Assembly: GCA_002077065.1 (NCBI GenBank)
Contig: NAJO01000006.1
Span: 1,054,001 to 1,118,000 of the forward strand
Source: Cryoendolithus antarcticus
Taxonomy: Eukaryota; Ascomycota; Dothideomycetes; Cladosporiales; Cladosporiaceae
Reading direction: 5' to 3'
DNA: 64,000 nt
In this document: in pieces, positions 55,705 to 64,000 of the stretch
Layout of the letters: the number at the start of each line of letters is the position of its first letter
Position numbering within the stretch: the first letter of the stretch is position 1
The notes under the pieces: generated by a model
Told to the model about the DNA's origin: nothing
The model's input: the letters and a program-made list of their open reading frames with translations, nothing else
Databases searched by the model: none
Translations under genes and position numbers: made by a program

Positions 55705-57426
55705 CTACATCTCCACACTCGTCTCTCCATCCCTCGCCACATCAATCGGAGCCTGACTTCGTGCCGACAAACGCCTAGCGACGCCTTCTCCAGCTGCCAA
55801 TGAACCGACCTCATCAGCAACGGGCACCGAGATCCACCACCGAATCCCTGAGTCCTTCCTCAAAATCTCTGAGTCGTCGGAGCCGCCAACCTCGATGCCG
55901 GCTTCTCGTGCGACTTGCACCATAGCTCTGACATTTAGATCTATGATTCGTTCCGGTTCCTCAGCTTTAGCGAAACGACGTGTGAGCCAGGGGAACAAGA
56001 TGCCAAAGTCGGATTGGTTGAAATGTTGGCTGCGGAGAGGGTAGAACATGTGCGGTCCTAGGGTGCGTTGGTGTGTTGTCGCGGCTTCTACTTTGTCGGC
56101 CATGTGTGACGGAGAACTTGACTTTTTGCGTGAGGGGACGGGTCGGGGTGACGGCGAACGTTCGGATGCGTAGCCCGAATCTTGCGCAGAGGAGGGCGAG
56201 TCGTCTCGTAAGCGAGCCCAATTGGGTAGGAGCTTGCCTTTCTCGCGGGAAAGTTGAGGTACTAATGAAGGTCTCCGGGAAGTCATGGGTGCTGCGATGA
56301 TGTGGCGTGTGACATCGCGGTTCGCTGTCCAGCGGTGGAAGGATTCGGAAAGGACTGATAGGACGTTATCACCCTTCGGCCCGCCGTGGCTGTAGCTCGG
56401 CAGCGGTCGCTCGTAAAGCCAGGTCTGCTCCGGTGATCGGAAAGGAAGACACCACATATCTAGCAGCAGTGCAGGAGACTCCGGCATGACCTGCTGCACA
56501 ATCGCTGCGTCCGAGTTCGGCACCAAAAGCGGCTTCGTGACCTCCGCTGGCTTCTCCTGATAGTAGTGCACGCTCTTCAACAATTGCACAATCGTCGCAG
56601 CGCCAAACGAGTGACCCGCCCAGCTGACCTTCCCAGGCCGATGAATGTCCAATACGCCCTCAAAGCGCTTCAGCACCTCGCTCCTCACGCCGCTTGAAGA
56701 GCTCGTATTGTCGTCCAAATTCTCCAGCGTCTCCCCAGCATCAATCTTCATCAACGCCTCAAATGCCACGCTAACCTCCCACAACCGTATCCGCAATTGT
56801 TTGTCCCGTCCCTCGTATGCCTCTGGCCCAGGCTCATGCGTAATCTTCACCGGACTTATAGACCTCGCAGGTGCCGCTGCAGTGCCTCGTACATGCTGCA
56901 TCGGACTGCTCCCATCCCTATGATCTAGCGCGATCACGACCATCCCATGCGATGCCAGATCGCCGCAGATGTAGCTGTACGTGTTTCTGCTGCCTGCCAA
57001 CCCGTGGCTAAAGACTGTGACTGGCCATCGGCCGGTACTGGTAGGCGGAGTCAAGATCTCGGCGTTCCGGTGCGCGGGGAGCTTGATCCAGTAGAGGTGC
57101 TGCGGAAGTAGCGATATCGCGCTTGCCATGCGGTCTTTCGCTCCGAGAAATCGTGCAAAGGCGCTTATGGTCTCTTTTTGCGGTTTCGCCACCCATCGCA
57201 CCGGTCTCGATCTCTCGTGCGTCCCTGGTCGCTCGCAAGGGTAGAAGATCCGGAACGCGACGGTTTCTACTGCACCTTCGGGTGCTTCGCTCGGGGACGG
57301 GAGGTCGGAGATGGGGATCTCGACGTCTACTGTGCCGACGGCGTAGGAGCCGTGATAGTCGGGGAAGGAATTGACGGGATTTAGGGAGCTGAGGGAGGAG
57401 CTGAGAGAGGAAAATAGGGATGCCAT
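55705..57426 (-). CDS. PAF-acetylhydrolase-like lipase
   Basis: Single exon, 573 aa. It shows the alpha/beta-hydrolase layout of the plasma/type II PAF-acetylhydrolase family: TVAFRIFYPCERP, WPVTVFSHGLAGSRNTYSYI (oxyanion region), LASHGMVVIALDHRDGSS, and the nucleophile elbow WAGHSFGAATIVQLL with catalytic Ser. ALLLDMWCLPF carries the likely catalytic Asp, and the His is probably in LRSQHFNQSDFGILFPWL. A disordered Ser/Pro-rich insert of about 75 residues (around RRPSLVPQLSREKG to SSSPSHMADKV) sits before the His, common in fungal members. It should hydrolyse short or oxidised acyl chains on phospholipids. No signal peptide is seen, so it is likely intracellular. Confidence 0.9.
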   Translation of the reverse strand: MASLFSSLSSSLSSLNPVNSFPDYHGSYAVGTVDVEIPISDLPSPSEAPEGAVETVAFRIFYPCERPGTHERSRPVRWVAKPQKETISAFARFLGAKDRMASAISLLPQHLYWIKLPAHRNAEILTPPTSTGRWPVTVFSHGLAGSRNTYSYICGDLASHGMVVIALDHRDGSSPMQHVRGTAAAPARSISPVKITHEPGPEAYEGRDKQLRIRLWEVSVAFEALMKIDAGETLENLDDNTSSSSGVRSEVLKRFEGVLDIHRPGKVSWAGHSFGAATIVQLLKSVHYYQEKPAEVTKPLLVPNSDAAIVQQVMPESPALLLDMWCLPFRSPEQTWLYERPLPSYSHGGPKGDNVLSVLSESFHRWTANRDVTRHIIAAPMTSRRPSLVPQLSREKGKLLPNWARLRDDSPSSAQDSGYASERSPSPRPVPSRKKSSSPSHMADKVEAATTHQRTLGPHMFYPLRSQHFNQSDFGILFPWLTRRFAKAEEPERIIDLNVRAMVQVAREAGIEVGGSDDSEILRKDSGIRWWISVPVADEVGSLAAGEGVARRLSARSQAPIDVARDGETSVEM

Positions 57427-58162
57427 CGCTGGAGGCTACGGGAGGGTAGTGCCAATCGGTTCGCCGTCGCCTTCGCCGCCGCCGCCGCCGTCGCCGCTTG
57501 GAAAAAGCTGCAAAAATCCACAATGTATTGCTGGTGGATGCTGAGCTAACACAGCTTCTCTGAACGATGCTATGAGCTGCCAGCAATCGCGTGCCGACGT
57601 ACGGACAAAGAGAAAGTGACTTGCGAAAAAGAAGGTGATTGGAAAGGAGATGCGAAAAGAGGAAATACTGCACGCGATCACATTTGTGGCGCACCAATGC
57701 GCAATCGCGCAGATGGCCGGCACTAAAACTGGTAGAATTCTGCCATGCGAGCGGCAGATCTCCCGATCCGAGGAGGCTGACGTCAAAGTTGGAGGCTTGA
57801 CTACGACATACGCCAACATATCGGATGTCCGTGGAAACATCATGTGAGTATCATTGAGATACACGTGGCTGTTGGATCGAATCAGGAAGAGCATGCGAAC
57901 CAAATGCGATGGATCCGAGAGCCTGGAGGTCCCTCCCTTCCCCAGAAGTCTGGATGCGCCTGGGCTACTCTAAGTCCACCTACAACAGTGAGTATGCTCA
58001 TGCAGCGTCGAGAAGAGAGAGCAGACCAAGCACTACACCCTGTTCGCTGAACTTGAGGCTTCTCATAGAGATGGTAGTCCAGTGCTTCACTGCTGCAGGT
58101 GCACTTACTACAGCATAGTAACAACCGGACTTTCGGTGAAGCGGAGGTAGATGTACAACACT
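57427..58162. other. Intergenic region with a CCG microsatellite
   Basis: 736 bp between the lipase start and the acyl-CoA dehydrogenase end. A CCG trinucleotide run (about 57475-57490) lies 50-65 bp upstream of the lipase ATG, in its likely 5' leader. No gene recognised. Confidence 0.45.
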
Positions 58163-59571
58163 CTACGTGGTATACTCCTTCTGCAACAACCTCGCAATAG
58201 TCGACAATTGAATGTTACTCGTGCCTTCATAGATCTGGCCAATCTTCGAATCCCTCCAGTACTTTTCCGCCAGGCCCTCTCGTACGAACCCCATACCGCC
58301 CATCCACTCGATGGCTTGCCCGCTGACCTTACCCGCCACTTGACTTGCGTACAGCTTTGCCATTGCAGCGTCCTTCACGAAGTCCTCGCCAGCTTCCTTC
58401 TTTCGTGCGGCGTTATAGACGAGTGCCCGCGCGGCGCAGATCTCGGTGTAAGCCTGCGCGAGCTGAAACTGCATGCCCTGGAATTCGCCGACGAGACTGC
58501 CAAATTGCTTGCGGTCGTTCCAGACGTACTTTGCCGCGTTGCTGAAAGCTCCGAGTGCGAGGCCAGTCATTTGGGCTGCGATGCCAATGCGGCCCTCGTT
58601 CAGCAGGCCAATGGCGTATTTGTAGCCGTGACCTTCCTCGCCCAGGAGATTGCCATGCGGTACGTCGACATCATCGAAGTTCAGCACGCATGTCGATGAA
58701 GCCTTGATGCCCAGCTTCTTCTCCTTTTTCGCAATCGTCAAACCCTTCGTATCCTTGTCCATAACAAACGCCGTGATCCCCTTATACCCCTTCTCCGGCG
58801 CCAGATTCGCAAACACGATAAAGAACCCCGCTTCCATACTGTTTGTAATCCACATCTTACTCCCATTGATCCTGTATCCATCTGCCGTCTTCTCCGCCCT
58901 CGTCTTCAACGCGAAGGCGTCTGATCCTGACGCAGGCTCGCTCAAACAAAAGCTGCCCACAGTGTTGGTCGCAAGTTTCGGTAACCATTTCTTTCGGCTC
59001 TCCTCAGTCCCATACTTCAACACCGCCGTATTGACAAGCGTATTATGCACATCCACCATAACACTTACACTCGGATCGACCTTCGCCAGCTCCTCAATCC
59101 CCACAATCGCCGCCGTGAAGTTCATCCCTGCGCCGCCGTACTTCTCCGGGATCTCGATTCCCATGAGCCCTTGCTCGAAGGCTTTCTCTATGATTGCCGG
59201 GTCCATCTTCTCGGCTTCGTCCATTTCGCGGACTTTGGGGAGGATGTCCTCGTTGGCGAATTTGGAGACGGAGTCAGCCATGGCTTGCTCGAGGTCGCTG
59301 AAGTGCGTTATGGGGGTTGGGAGCATGGTGGAGAGGTCGTAGGGGGCGCCTTCGGTTGTGATGTTGTCCGTGTCGTAGCGGGAGGTGGGCGAGTTGGAGA
59401 GGCATCGCGTGCTGTGTGGTGATTAGTCTTGGGAAGAATGTCGTCTGGTGGTAGCTGAGATGCGTACTTTGCGATCCTCTTGGGCACTGCTGTGCGGCTT
59501 GCTGGGACACGGACTGTGGAGGAGGCGGCTGCCCTCGCGAGAGGCCGGACGGTGCGCACGAATGAAGCCAT
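58163..59571 (-). CDS. Short/branched-chain acyl-CoA dehydrogenase, mitochondrial
   Basis: Two exons, 59571-59468 and 59411-58163, 450 aa; the 56-nt intron joins RIA-NTRCLSNSPTSRYDTD. Exon 1 encodes an Arg/Ser/Ala-rich presequence (MASFVRTVRPLARAAASSTV), typical for mitochondrial import. The enzyme body shows SFCLSEPASGSDAFALKTRA (FAD/substrate signature), WITNSMEAGFFIVFAN, EGRIGIAAQMTGLA, AIEWMGGMGFVREGLAEKYW and QIYEGTSNIQL with the catalytic glutamate. It oxidises short or 2-methyl-branched acyl-CoAs (isoleucine/valine breakdown), passing electrons to ETF. The exact chain preference is inferred. Confidence 0.94.
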
Positions 59572-59939
59572 GGCGGAGTAGGAGAAGATGTGACGGAGAA
59601 TAGAGAATTTAGACTGCGTATCTGAATGTTACCTAGAAACAATCGTTGCATCTGTCTCGCGACTTGGCCAGACTTCTTTCTATGCACAATGCAATCGTCA
59701 AACATGTGAAAGATCACTCCGGCTGCACGAGGCTCAAGGTACAGCCGAGGTCAGATCGGTGACACCGGACCGCCGTTTCCGGCCAAACTTTATGAAGCTT
59801 GGCATCAATGTCGGCGATGTTCAGAACGAAGTTATGCAAGTCTCACTGCACCGACGACATCGCGTATGGACCACCAGAGCAGCGCCGAGTAAGGATTCGA
59901 CGATCGCAATCAATGATGTAGATTTCATGCCCAGCAGCC
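59572..59939. promoter_or_regulatory. Divergent intergenic region
   Basis: 368 bp between the divergent acyl-CoA dehydrogenase and NPR2 starts; no special element noticed. Confidence 0.4.
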
Positions 59940-61376
59940 ATGCTGCAAGCCATATTCTACGCCCGCTTTCACCCCGAGCGAGGACCGGAGCTCTTCTCGC
60001 AATGGCCACCTGGTCTCGCACTCTTCCGTGGGAGTATCGAGTCGTCTAATGGTCTACTCGAATTCTCCGAGCTGTCGACGTTCTTAGTACCGCCCCAGGA
60101 CCTTACCAATCGAGCCTTGTCAGTGTGTGTCAATGGGTATCGCATTCTGGGCTTTCCTATCAGCCTGGAGGGCGCGCATTATCCGCGTAACAGGTTCGCG
60201 TTCGATGTGTGCGTGGTGCTGGATGAGAGTCTTGAGGAGTCATGGCTGAAGTCGTGGGAGGCCGTCGTAGCCAAGCTCGCGAGGTTCATGCGCGACCTTG
60301 AAGCCAACGGCAGCACCAAAGGCATGCTTAGCCGAGAGGAGACCATTCGAGACGCTGGAGGAGAGGAGACTGGCGTTGTCAACAAAGTGCTGAAGGGCGT
60401 CTTCGAAGACCTGGCCGAGTACGGTGAATGCTGCGTTCGCGTTTCGAAGTCTCGAGTATTGAACCTGCGATTGAGTGCGCCTACAGATGATCCCGTTACT
60501 ACACCGAAGGTACAGATTTGGGATGTCCCGCTGCTTGTTCGCTCTCTGCAATCATTTGATTACGCGACTTTGGATCTAGTACTTGCTCAGATCGCGCCGC
60601 ATGTCAACGGTGTGTCTCATGTCAAGAAGATCGCTCAGCTCGCAGACGTTCACCTCCCACTCGCTCGGAAGGCTATACGTACCCTCGTCCGCAGCGGACA
60701 TGCAATGACACTTGACATCTTCCACTTCCAGGCAGTCTACCAGCTCACTGCTGACTTCGCGTGGTTTGTTGGTGACGCCCAGATGATCGACGAATGCAGG
60801 GGTTATATCGCTATCAATCCGGCGGACAACATCTTAGCTACGTCCTGGGATGCTGCTACGAGACTTCGTGCATCTGAGATTAGCCCACTGACAAGAACAA
60901 CAGTCATCGAGTTGTACAGCGCTATTGACGGCACTAGTCCCGTCGCAGAGTTTTGCATCGCCCACGAGATGCACCTCTACAACATAGACGTGCGGCGACT
61001 ATTCACATTCGGCATCATCAAGGGCTTCGTCCGACGCAGACAAAAGTACGTCGTGGGCTCCAACACTTCCAACATCACGGACCGCGCGTCCAATGCTGCG
61101 CGCTGGAAGCCAGAGTCGGATCCTAACAAGGCTTGGCGCAATGCAGCCTTCTCGTCGGGTTGGGCTACTCCCCCTGTGCACAGTCCGACGATGACAAAAG
61201 ACCCATTGCCATCCGGTAAGCAACTTAGAGACGATCTGGATGCGAAGCTGGCTAAGTACTTGGATGGGCAGCACTGCATCGATCAGATGTGTGTCGAGCT
61301 GGGTATGACTGAGAAGGCGGTACTGGCGCGACTCAACTCGGGAGCTTTCGGCGATGCTGCGGTGCTCTTGCGATGA
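59940..61376 (+). CDS. NPR2: Nitrogen permease regulator Npr2 (SEACIT/GATOR1)
   Basis: Single exon, 478 aa. The N terminus IFYARFHPERGPELFSQWPPG, then NRALSVCVNGYRILGFPISLEG and HYPRNRFAFDVCVVLDES, is the longin-like start of Npr2/Nprl2. IWDVPLLVRSLQSFDYATLDLVLAQIAPHVNG and VRRLFTFGIIKGFVRRRQKY are the later conserved blocks, and the C terminus (DGQHCIDQMCVELGMTEKAVL) is a winged-helix-like end. With Npr3 and Iml1 it forms the GTPase-activating complex that restrains TORC1 under nitrogen shortage. The ATG at 59940 is the first in frame before the conserved start. Confidence 0.95.
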   Translation: MLQAIFYARFHPERGPELFSQWPPGLALFRGSIESSNGLLEFSELSTFLVPPQDLTNRALSVCVNGYRILGFPISLEGAHYPRNRFAFDVCVVLDESLEESWLKSWEAVVAKLARFMRDLEANGSTKGMLSREETIRDAGGEETGVVNKVLKGVFEDLAEYGECCVRVSKSRVLNLRLSAPTDDPVTTPKVQIWDVPLLVRSLQSFDYATLDLVLAQIAPHVNGVSHVKKIAQLADVHLPLARKAIRTLVRSGHAMTLDIFHFQAVYQLTADFAWFVGDAQMIDECRGYIAINPADNILATSWDAATRLRASEISPLTRTTVIELYSAIDGTSPVAEFCIAHEMHLYNIDVRRLFTFGIIKGFVRRRQKYVVGSNTSNITDRASNAARWKPESDPNKAWRNAAFSSGWATPPVHSPTMTKDPLPSGKQLRDDLDAKLAKYLDGQHCIDQMCVELGMTEKAVLARLNSGAFGDAAVLLR

Positions 61377-61604
61377 CAATCGCTTTGTCGTGCGTGTAAC
61401 AAAGCCATGTCGCACCTCCAGTCCTGTTCCGCTGCAAATTCTTCTTTGTTGAAGGGCACCCGCTCTTCCACCCCGGATGCGGATATGCAGTGTACGCCGA
61501 ACTTAGACAAAGAGGCATTGGGTATGGATTGCCCTACTCGAGCGGCATGATTCTTGCGGAAGCTGAGCATAGCAAGCATCTGCATTAGAAGTATCACGTC
61601 CACC

Positions 61605-63106
61605 ATGACGGACAAAGTCGTCGTTACCGAAGGAAAATTCACTGACGTGGCACATCGCCTTATCGATAAAGGCGGCGAAGGCGAAGCCCACCTAGCCGTC
61701 CGTTACAACCACCAAACTCACCAGATCGTCGACCGCTTCGTCTCGAAAACCGCACAAAGATGGCTGATCGATGTCCGGGACCCGTGGTGGGTCCTTGATG
61801 AGGAGAGCCGAGTTTACCTGCCTATGGAGATCATGGCGATCAAGACACTAGCCTCTACCAAATTACCGAAGTGTAAGCATATCGTTGGCGTCCGGGGCTG
61901 GCATTCGGATATTCAGCAAGGCTTGTACAGGATACACACCGAATTTTGTCCCTATGGTGATCTGTCTCAAGTCGTTAAGCTGTTCGCAGACCTAACAGAG
62001 AACATCCACGAGAATGGAGTCGCGGAGAATGAGAACGAGATTGCTCATATACCCGAGCCAGCGCTGTGGTACATCCTCGAAGCGCTGTGCGATGCTGGGC
62101 TGACCCTGGAGTTTGGAGCTTGCAATGGTGCACGAGACCCTGATTGGGAGAAGATACTGCATAGAGATATCAAGCCTGTGGGTTGATATGTTCCTCCCGA
62201 TGACATTGTGGTATACTGACAAGCCCGCAGAAGAATATCTTCTTGGGTGAGCCGAGCGAGAGCTATCCACACTACCCTACACCGAAGCTTGGTGATTTTC
62301 GCCTCTGCATCTTCGAGACTGACGCAGACCACCAAGACTTCTATGCCGAAGGTTCCGATGGGTACCTCAGTCCTGAGCAGACAGTCCACAGTCCGATCGG
62401 AGACGAAGACAGCAGCGAAGATGGCTCCGAATACGGCTCGGACTTGAAACGCCGCCAAGCTGAGCTCGACGGTGAAGACACAAAGATGAAGGATGGCGAA
62501 GACACCAAGATGAAAGACGAGGGGGAAATTAAAGACGAAGACGACACGATGGACACCGACAGCAACGCCAGCGACGACAGCTGAATGCCGGCCGCCGAAG
62601 CACCTGACAGCGGTGTACCAATCTTCCTCAATTCGAGGGGTACGCTCAAACGACCCAAGCTGACAATTGCGACCAACGTCTTCAACGTGGGCATCTGTAT
62701 CATGAACATGATAAATCAGCACAGCAATGCGACTGCGATATTAGACTGGGAGTCTGCTCTCAATGACGATACACCGCAATTCAGCGACGCAGCGGTTGCG
62801 AAGTACAGTACGGTGCTCATGAGGACTGTGAGGGCCTGCGTACGGTATCGACCCAGCGATCGATGCACATTCACGGATCTAAAGGCCCGCATCAATCGAC
62901 ATACTGCTGGACCGACCCGCTTAGGTTTTGTCAATACACCTTACGAGTGGAAGTATGATCGTGCGGAGAGCATGAGGCGCAATGGCGCGCCGATGAACGT
63001 CGCGACCCTACATGATATTGGGAGGTTTCACGACCCGTATTCCGTCGGGGCTCAGTTGGATCTGGAGGTCTTCGAATCGGAGGAAGGGTTACTGGGGGCT
63101 CAGTAG
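61605..63106 (+). pseudogene. Divergent Ser/Thr kinase gene with in-frame TGA
   Basis: Exon 1 61605-62177, intron 62178-62230 (53 nt), then an exon open to TGA at 62582-62584. The Gly-rich loop is KGGEGEAHLAV (residues 22-32) with candidate Lys48 (VSKTA); the hinge is HTEFCPYGDLSQVV; the catalytic loop is HRDIKP-KNIF across the intron. The metal motif is DFR at 213-215 where DFG is expected. YLSPEQ stands for the APE motif. A charged insert follows with GEDTKMKD twice, then the stop. The frame resumes at the very next codon, ATG at 62585, with the missing C-lobe: ATNVFNVGICIMNMINQ (helix F, Asp replaced by Asn), RTVRACVRYRPSDRCTFTDL. So the kinase is split by one TGA, unless an intron (for example 62472-62600, GTGAAG...GAAG) removes it. 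Confidence 0.55.
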
Positions 63107-63636
63107 GTACTGCTGTTGTAGTGCCACCTTTCAGGCTTATATTTCCGCACCTTCCAACATTTGAAGGTCTTAAGGGCGATCACTCCTTATTGGTGGAGTC
63201 TTCCAATACACCACAACAACGATGGCCTCAGTTGCGAGAATTTGGAGAAATAGCGGCTAGTGCAAGTATATCAACCGCGGGAATTACAGGCTCTCCACGG
63301 TGCCACGAGGACCAAATCGACACCCGTGGCGCTTTCGATAGCAGCATAGGGACCTCCGAAGACTTATGAGATTGGAGGTCTTGAGCACAGTCAAACTCAC
63401 AAGGCATTGTCACTGAAATCGTCTGTCCATACAATGTCCGAGACCTGGCCCCTAGCAATGAGTCGTAGCCGAGGACAAAGGCTTGCTAGGTGCTGTGCCG
63501 GATGCGACCATGTATCGAGAATTCTGACCCCGAACAAAGACGTTGGATGGGGTACTGTTTCTGACCTCCAAACATCGCATGCACGAGCGCGACTCGAATT
63601 GCAGAACACACCGAGGCTTCAACACGGCTGCTCACC
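63107..63636. other. Inter-kinase region
   Basis: 530 bp between the tandem kinases; short frames only, presumably 3' UTR plus promoter. Confidence 0.4.
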
Positions 63637-64000
63637 ATGTCGGTACCGTCCGAGGACTGGATCAAGCTCAAGCAGCGCTATGACTTACGGGACATCCAAG
63701 GCTATGCTCACATCATGACTGGCGGCCAAGGCGTCGTAAGCCTCTTCATGACCGTTGACGAGCACGGCGCCATCAAAGACCGCGCGATCATGAAAGACAG
63801 CTACTTGGACCAAGCGCACTGGGACTGCCTCGAGATGATCAATCGCATGCCCATTGAGATCGCAACGAGCTACATGCTTGAAAGTCCGAAGACGGTCAAG
63901 ATTCACGACCACGCTATTTTCAAGAAGCTTAGGATGTACAGGATGCATCTTGAGTACGCTCCTTCGGGTGACCTATTCGACTTGGTAGGGCGGTACGTCA
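63637..64000 (+). CDS. Second divergent protein kinase, cut by window edge
   Basis: Starts at an ATG with context caccATGt and stays open to the last base, 121 codons. It shows a Gly-rich loop GGQGVVSLFMTV (residues 29-40), a candidate ATP lysine at 53 in RAIMKDSY, a helix-C-like segment and a hinge block MHLEYAPSGDLFDLV. The layout matches the kinase just upstream (HTEFCPYGDLSQVV hinge), so the two are tandem paralogues. The catalytic loop lies beyond the window, so activity cannot be judged. No intron is seen in this part. Confidence 0.68.
   Translation, partial: MSVPSEDWIKLKQRYDLRDIQGYAHIMTGGQGVVSLFMTVDEHGAIKDRAIMKDSYLDQAHWDCLEMINRMPIEIATSYMLESPKTVKIHDHAIFKKLRMYRMHLEYAPSGDLFDLVGRYV

Overview
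This is a gene-dense stretch of nuclear DNA from a filamentous ascomycete. The gene set points to Pezizomycotina, and I infer a Dothideomycetes/Mycosphaerellales-like fungus. The grounds are: short spliceosomal introns (mostly 49-90 nt, GTRNGT donors, CTGAC/CTAAC-like branch sites), accATGg-type starts, three Zn2Cys6 regulators, White Collar-2, ERMES Mdm12, L-rhamnonate dehydratase and two divergent kinase-like genes. No plasmid, phage, CRISPR, rRNA or convincing tRNA signal was found. Exons were joined by hand; nearly every multi-exon model listed has a total coding length divisible by three.

Layout. 0-9.1 kb: a SPRY protein, an MFS sugar transporter divergent from a Zn2Cys6 regulator, and a Mug/TDG-type DNA glycosylase. 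9.6-16 kb: a metallo-beta-lactamase-fold protein, a quinone-oxidoreductase-like MDR enzyme, a coiled-coil (ADIP/TinA-like) protein and a glycogen-binding (AMPK-CBM-like) protein. 16-19.5 kb is sparse and holds one small Cys-rich gene. 19.5-24.7 kb: a membrane protein interrupted by an in-frame TAG, then L-rhamnonate dehydratase divergent from a second Zn2Cys6 regulator. 24.7-30.6 kb: an acidic Laa2/aftiphilin-like protein divergent from nucleoporin Nsp1, and an enoyl-CoA hydratase/isomerase. 30.6-33.3 kb is sparse, with one possible small Cys-rich gene. 33.3-42.9 kb: Mdm12, Rad50, White Collar-2 and a free-standing RNase H. 44-47 kb: Maf pyrophosphatase and a prostaglandin-reductase-like MDR enzyme. 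47-53.4 kb is sparse: two paralogous SAM methyltransferases around an unresolved open stretch, then an empty-looking 2 kb. 53.4-64 kb: a third Zn2Cys6 regulator, a PAF-acetylhydrolase-like lipase, a mitochondrial acyl-CoA dehydrogenase, Npr2 (SEACIT/GATOR1), and two divergent kinases, the last cut by the window edge.

Most of the window is housekeeping: DNA repair (Rad50, TDG), nuclear pore, ER-mitochondria contact, TORC1 control, light sensing. The accessory signals are three: regulator genes head-to-head with a sugar transporter and with a sugar-acid dehydratase, the methyltransferase pair, and the divergent kinase pair. Two genes (membrane protein and first kinase) carry single in-frame stops that split otherwise continuous protein-like sequence, and these deserve the closest check.
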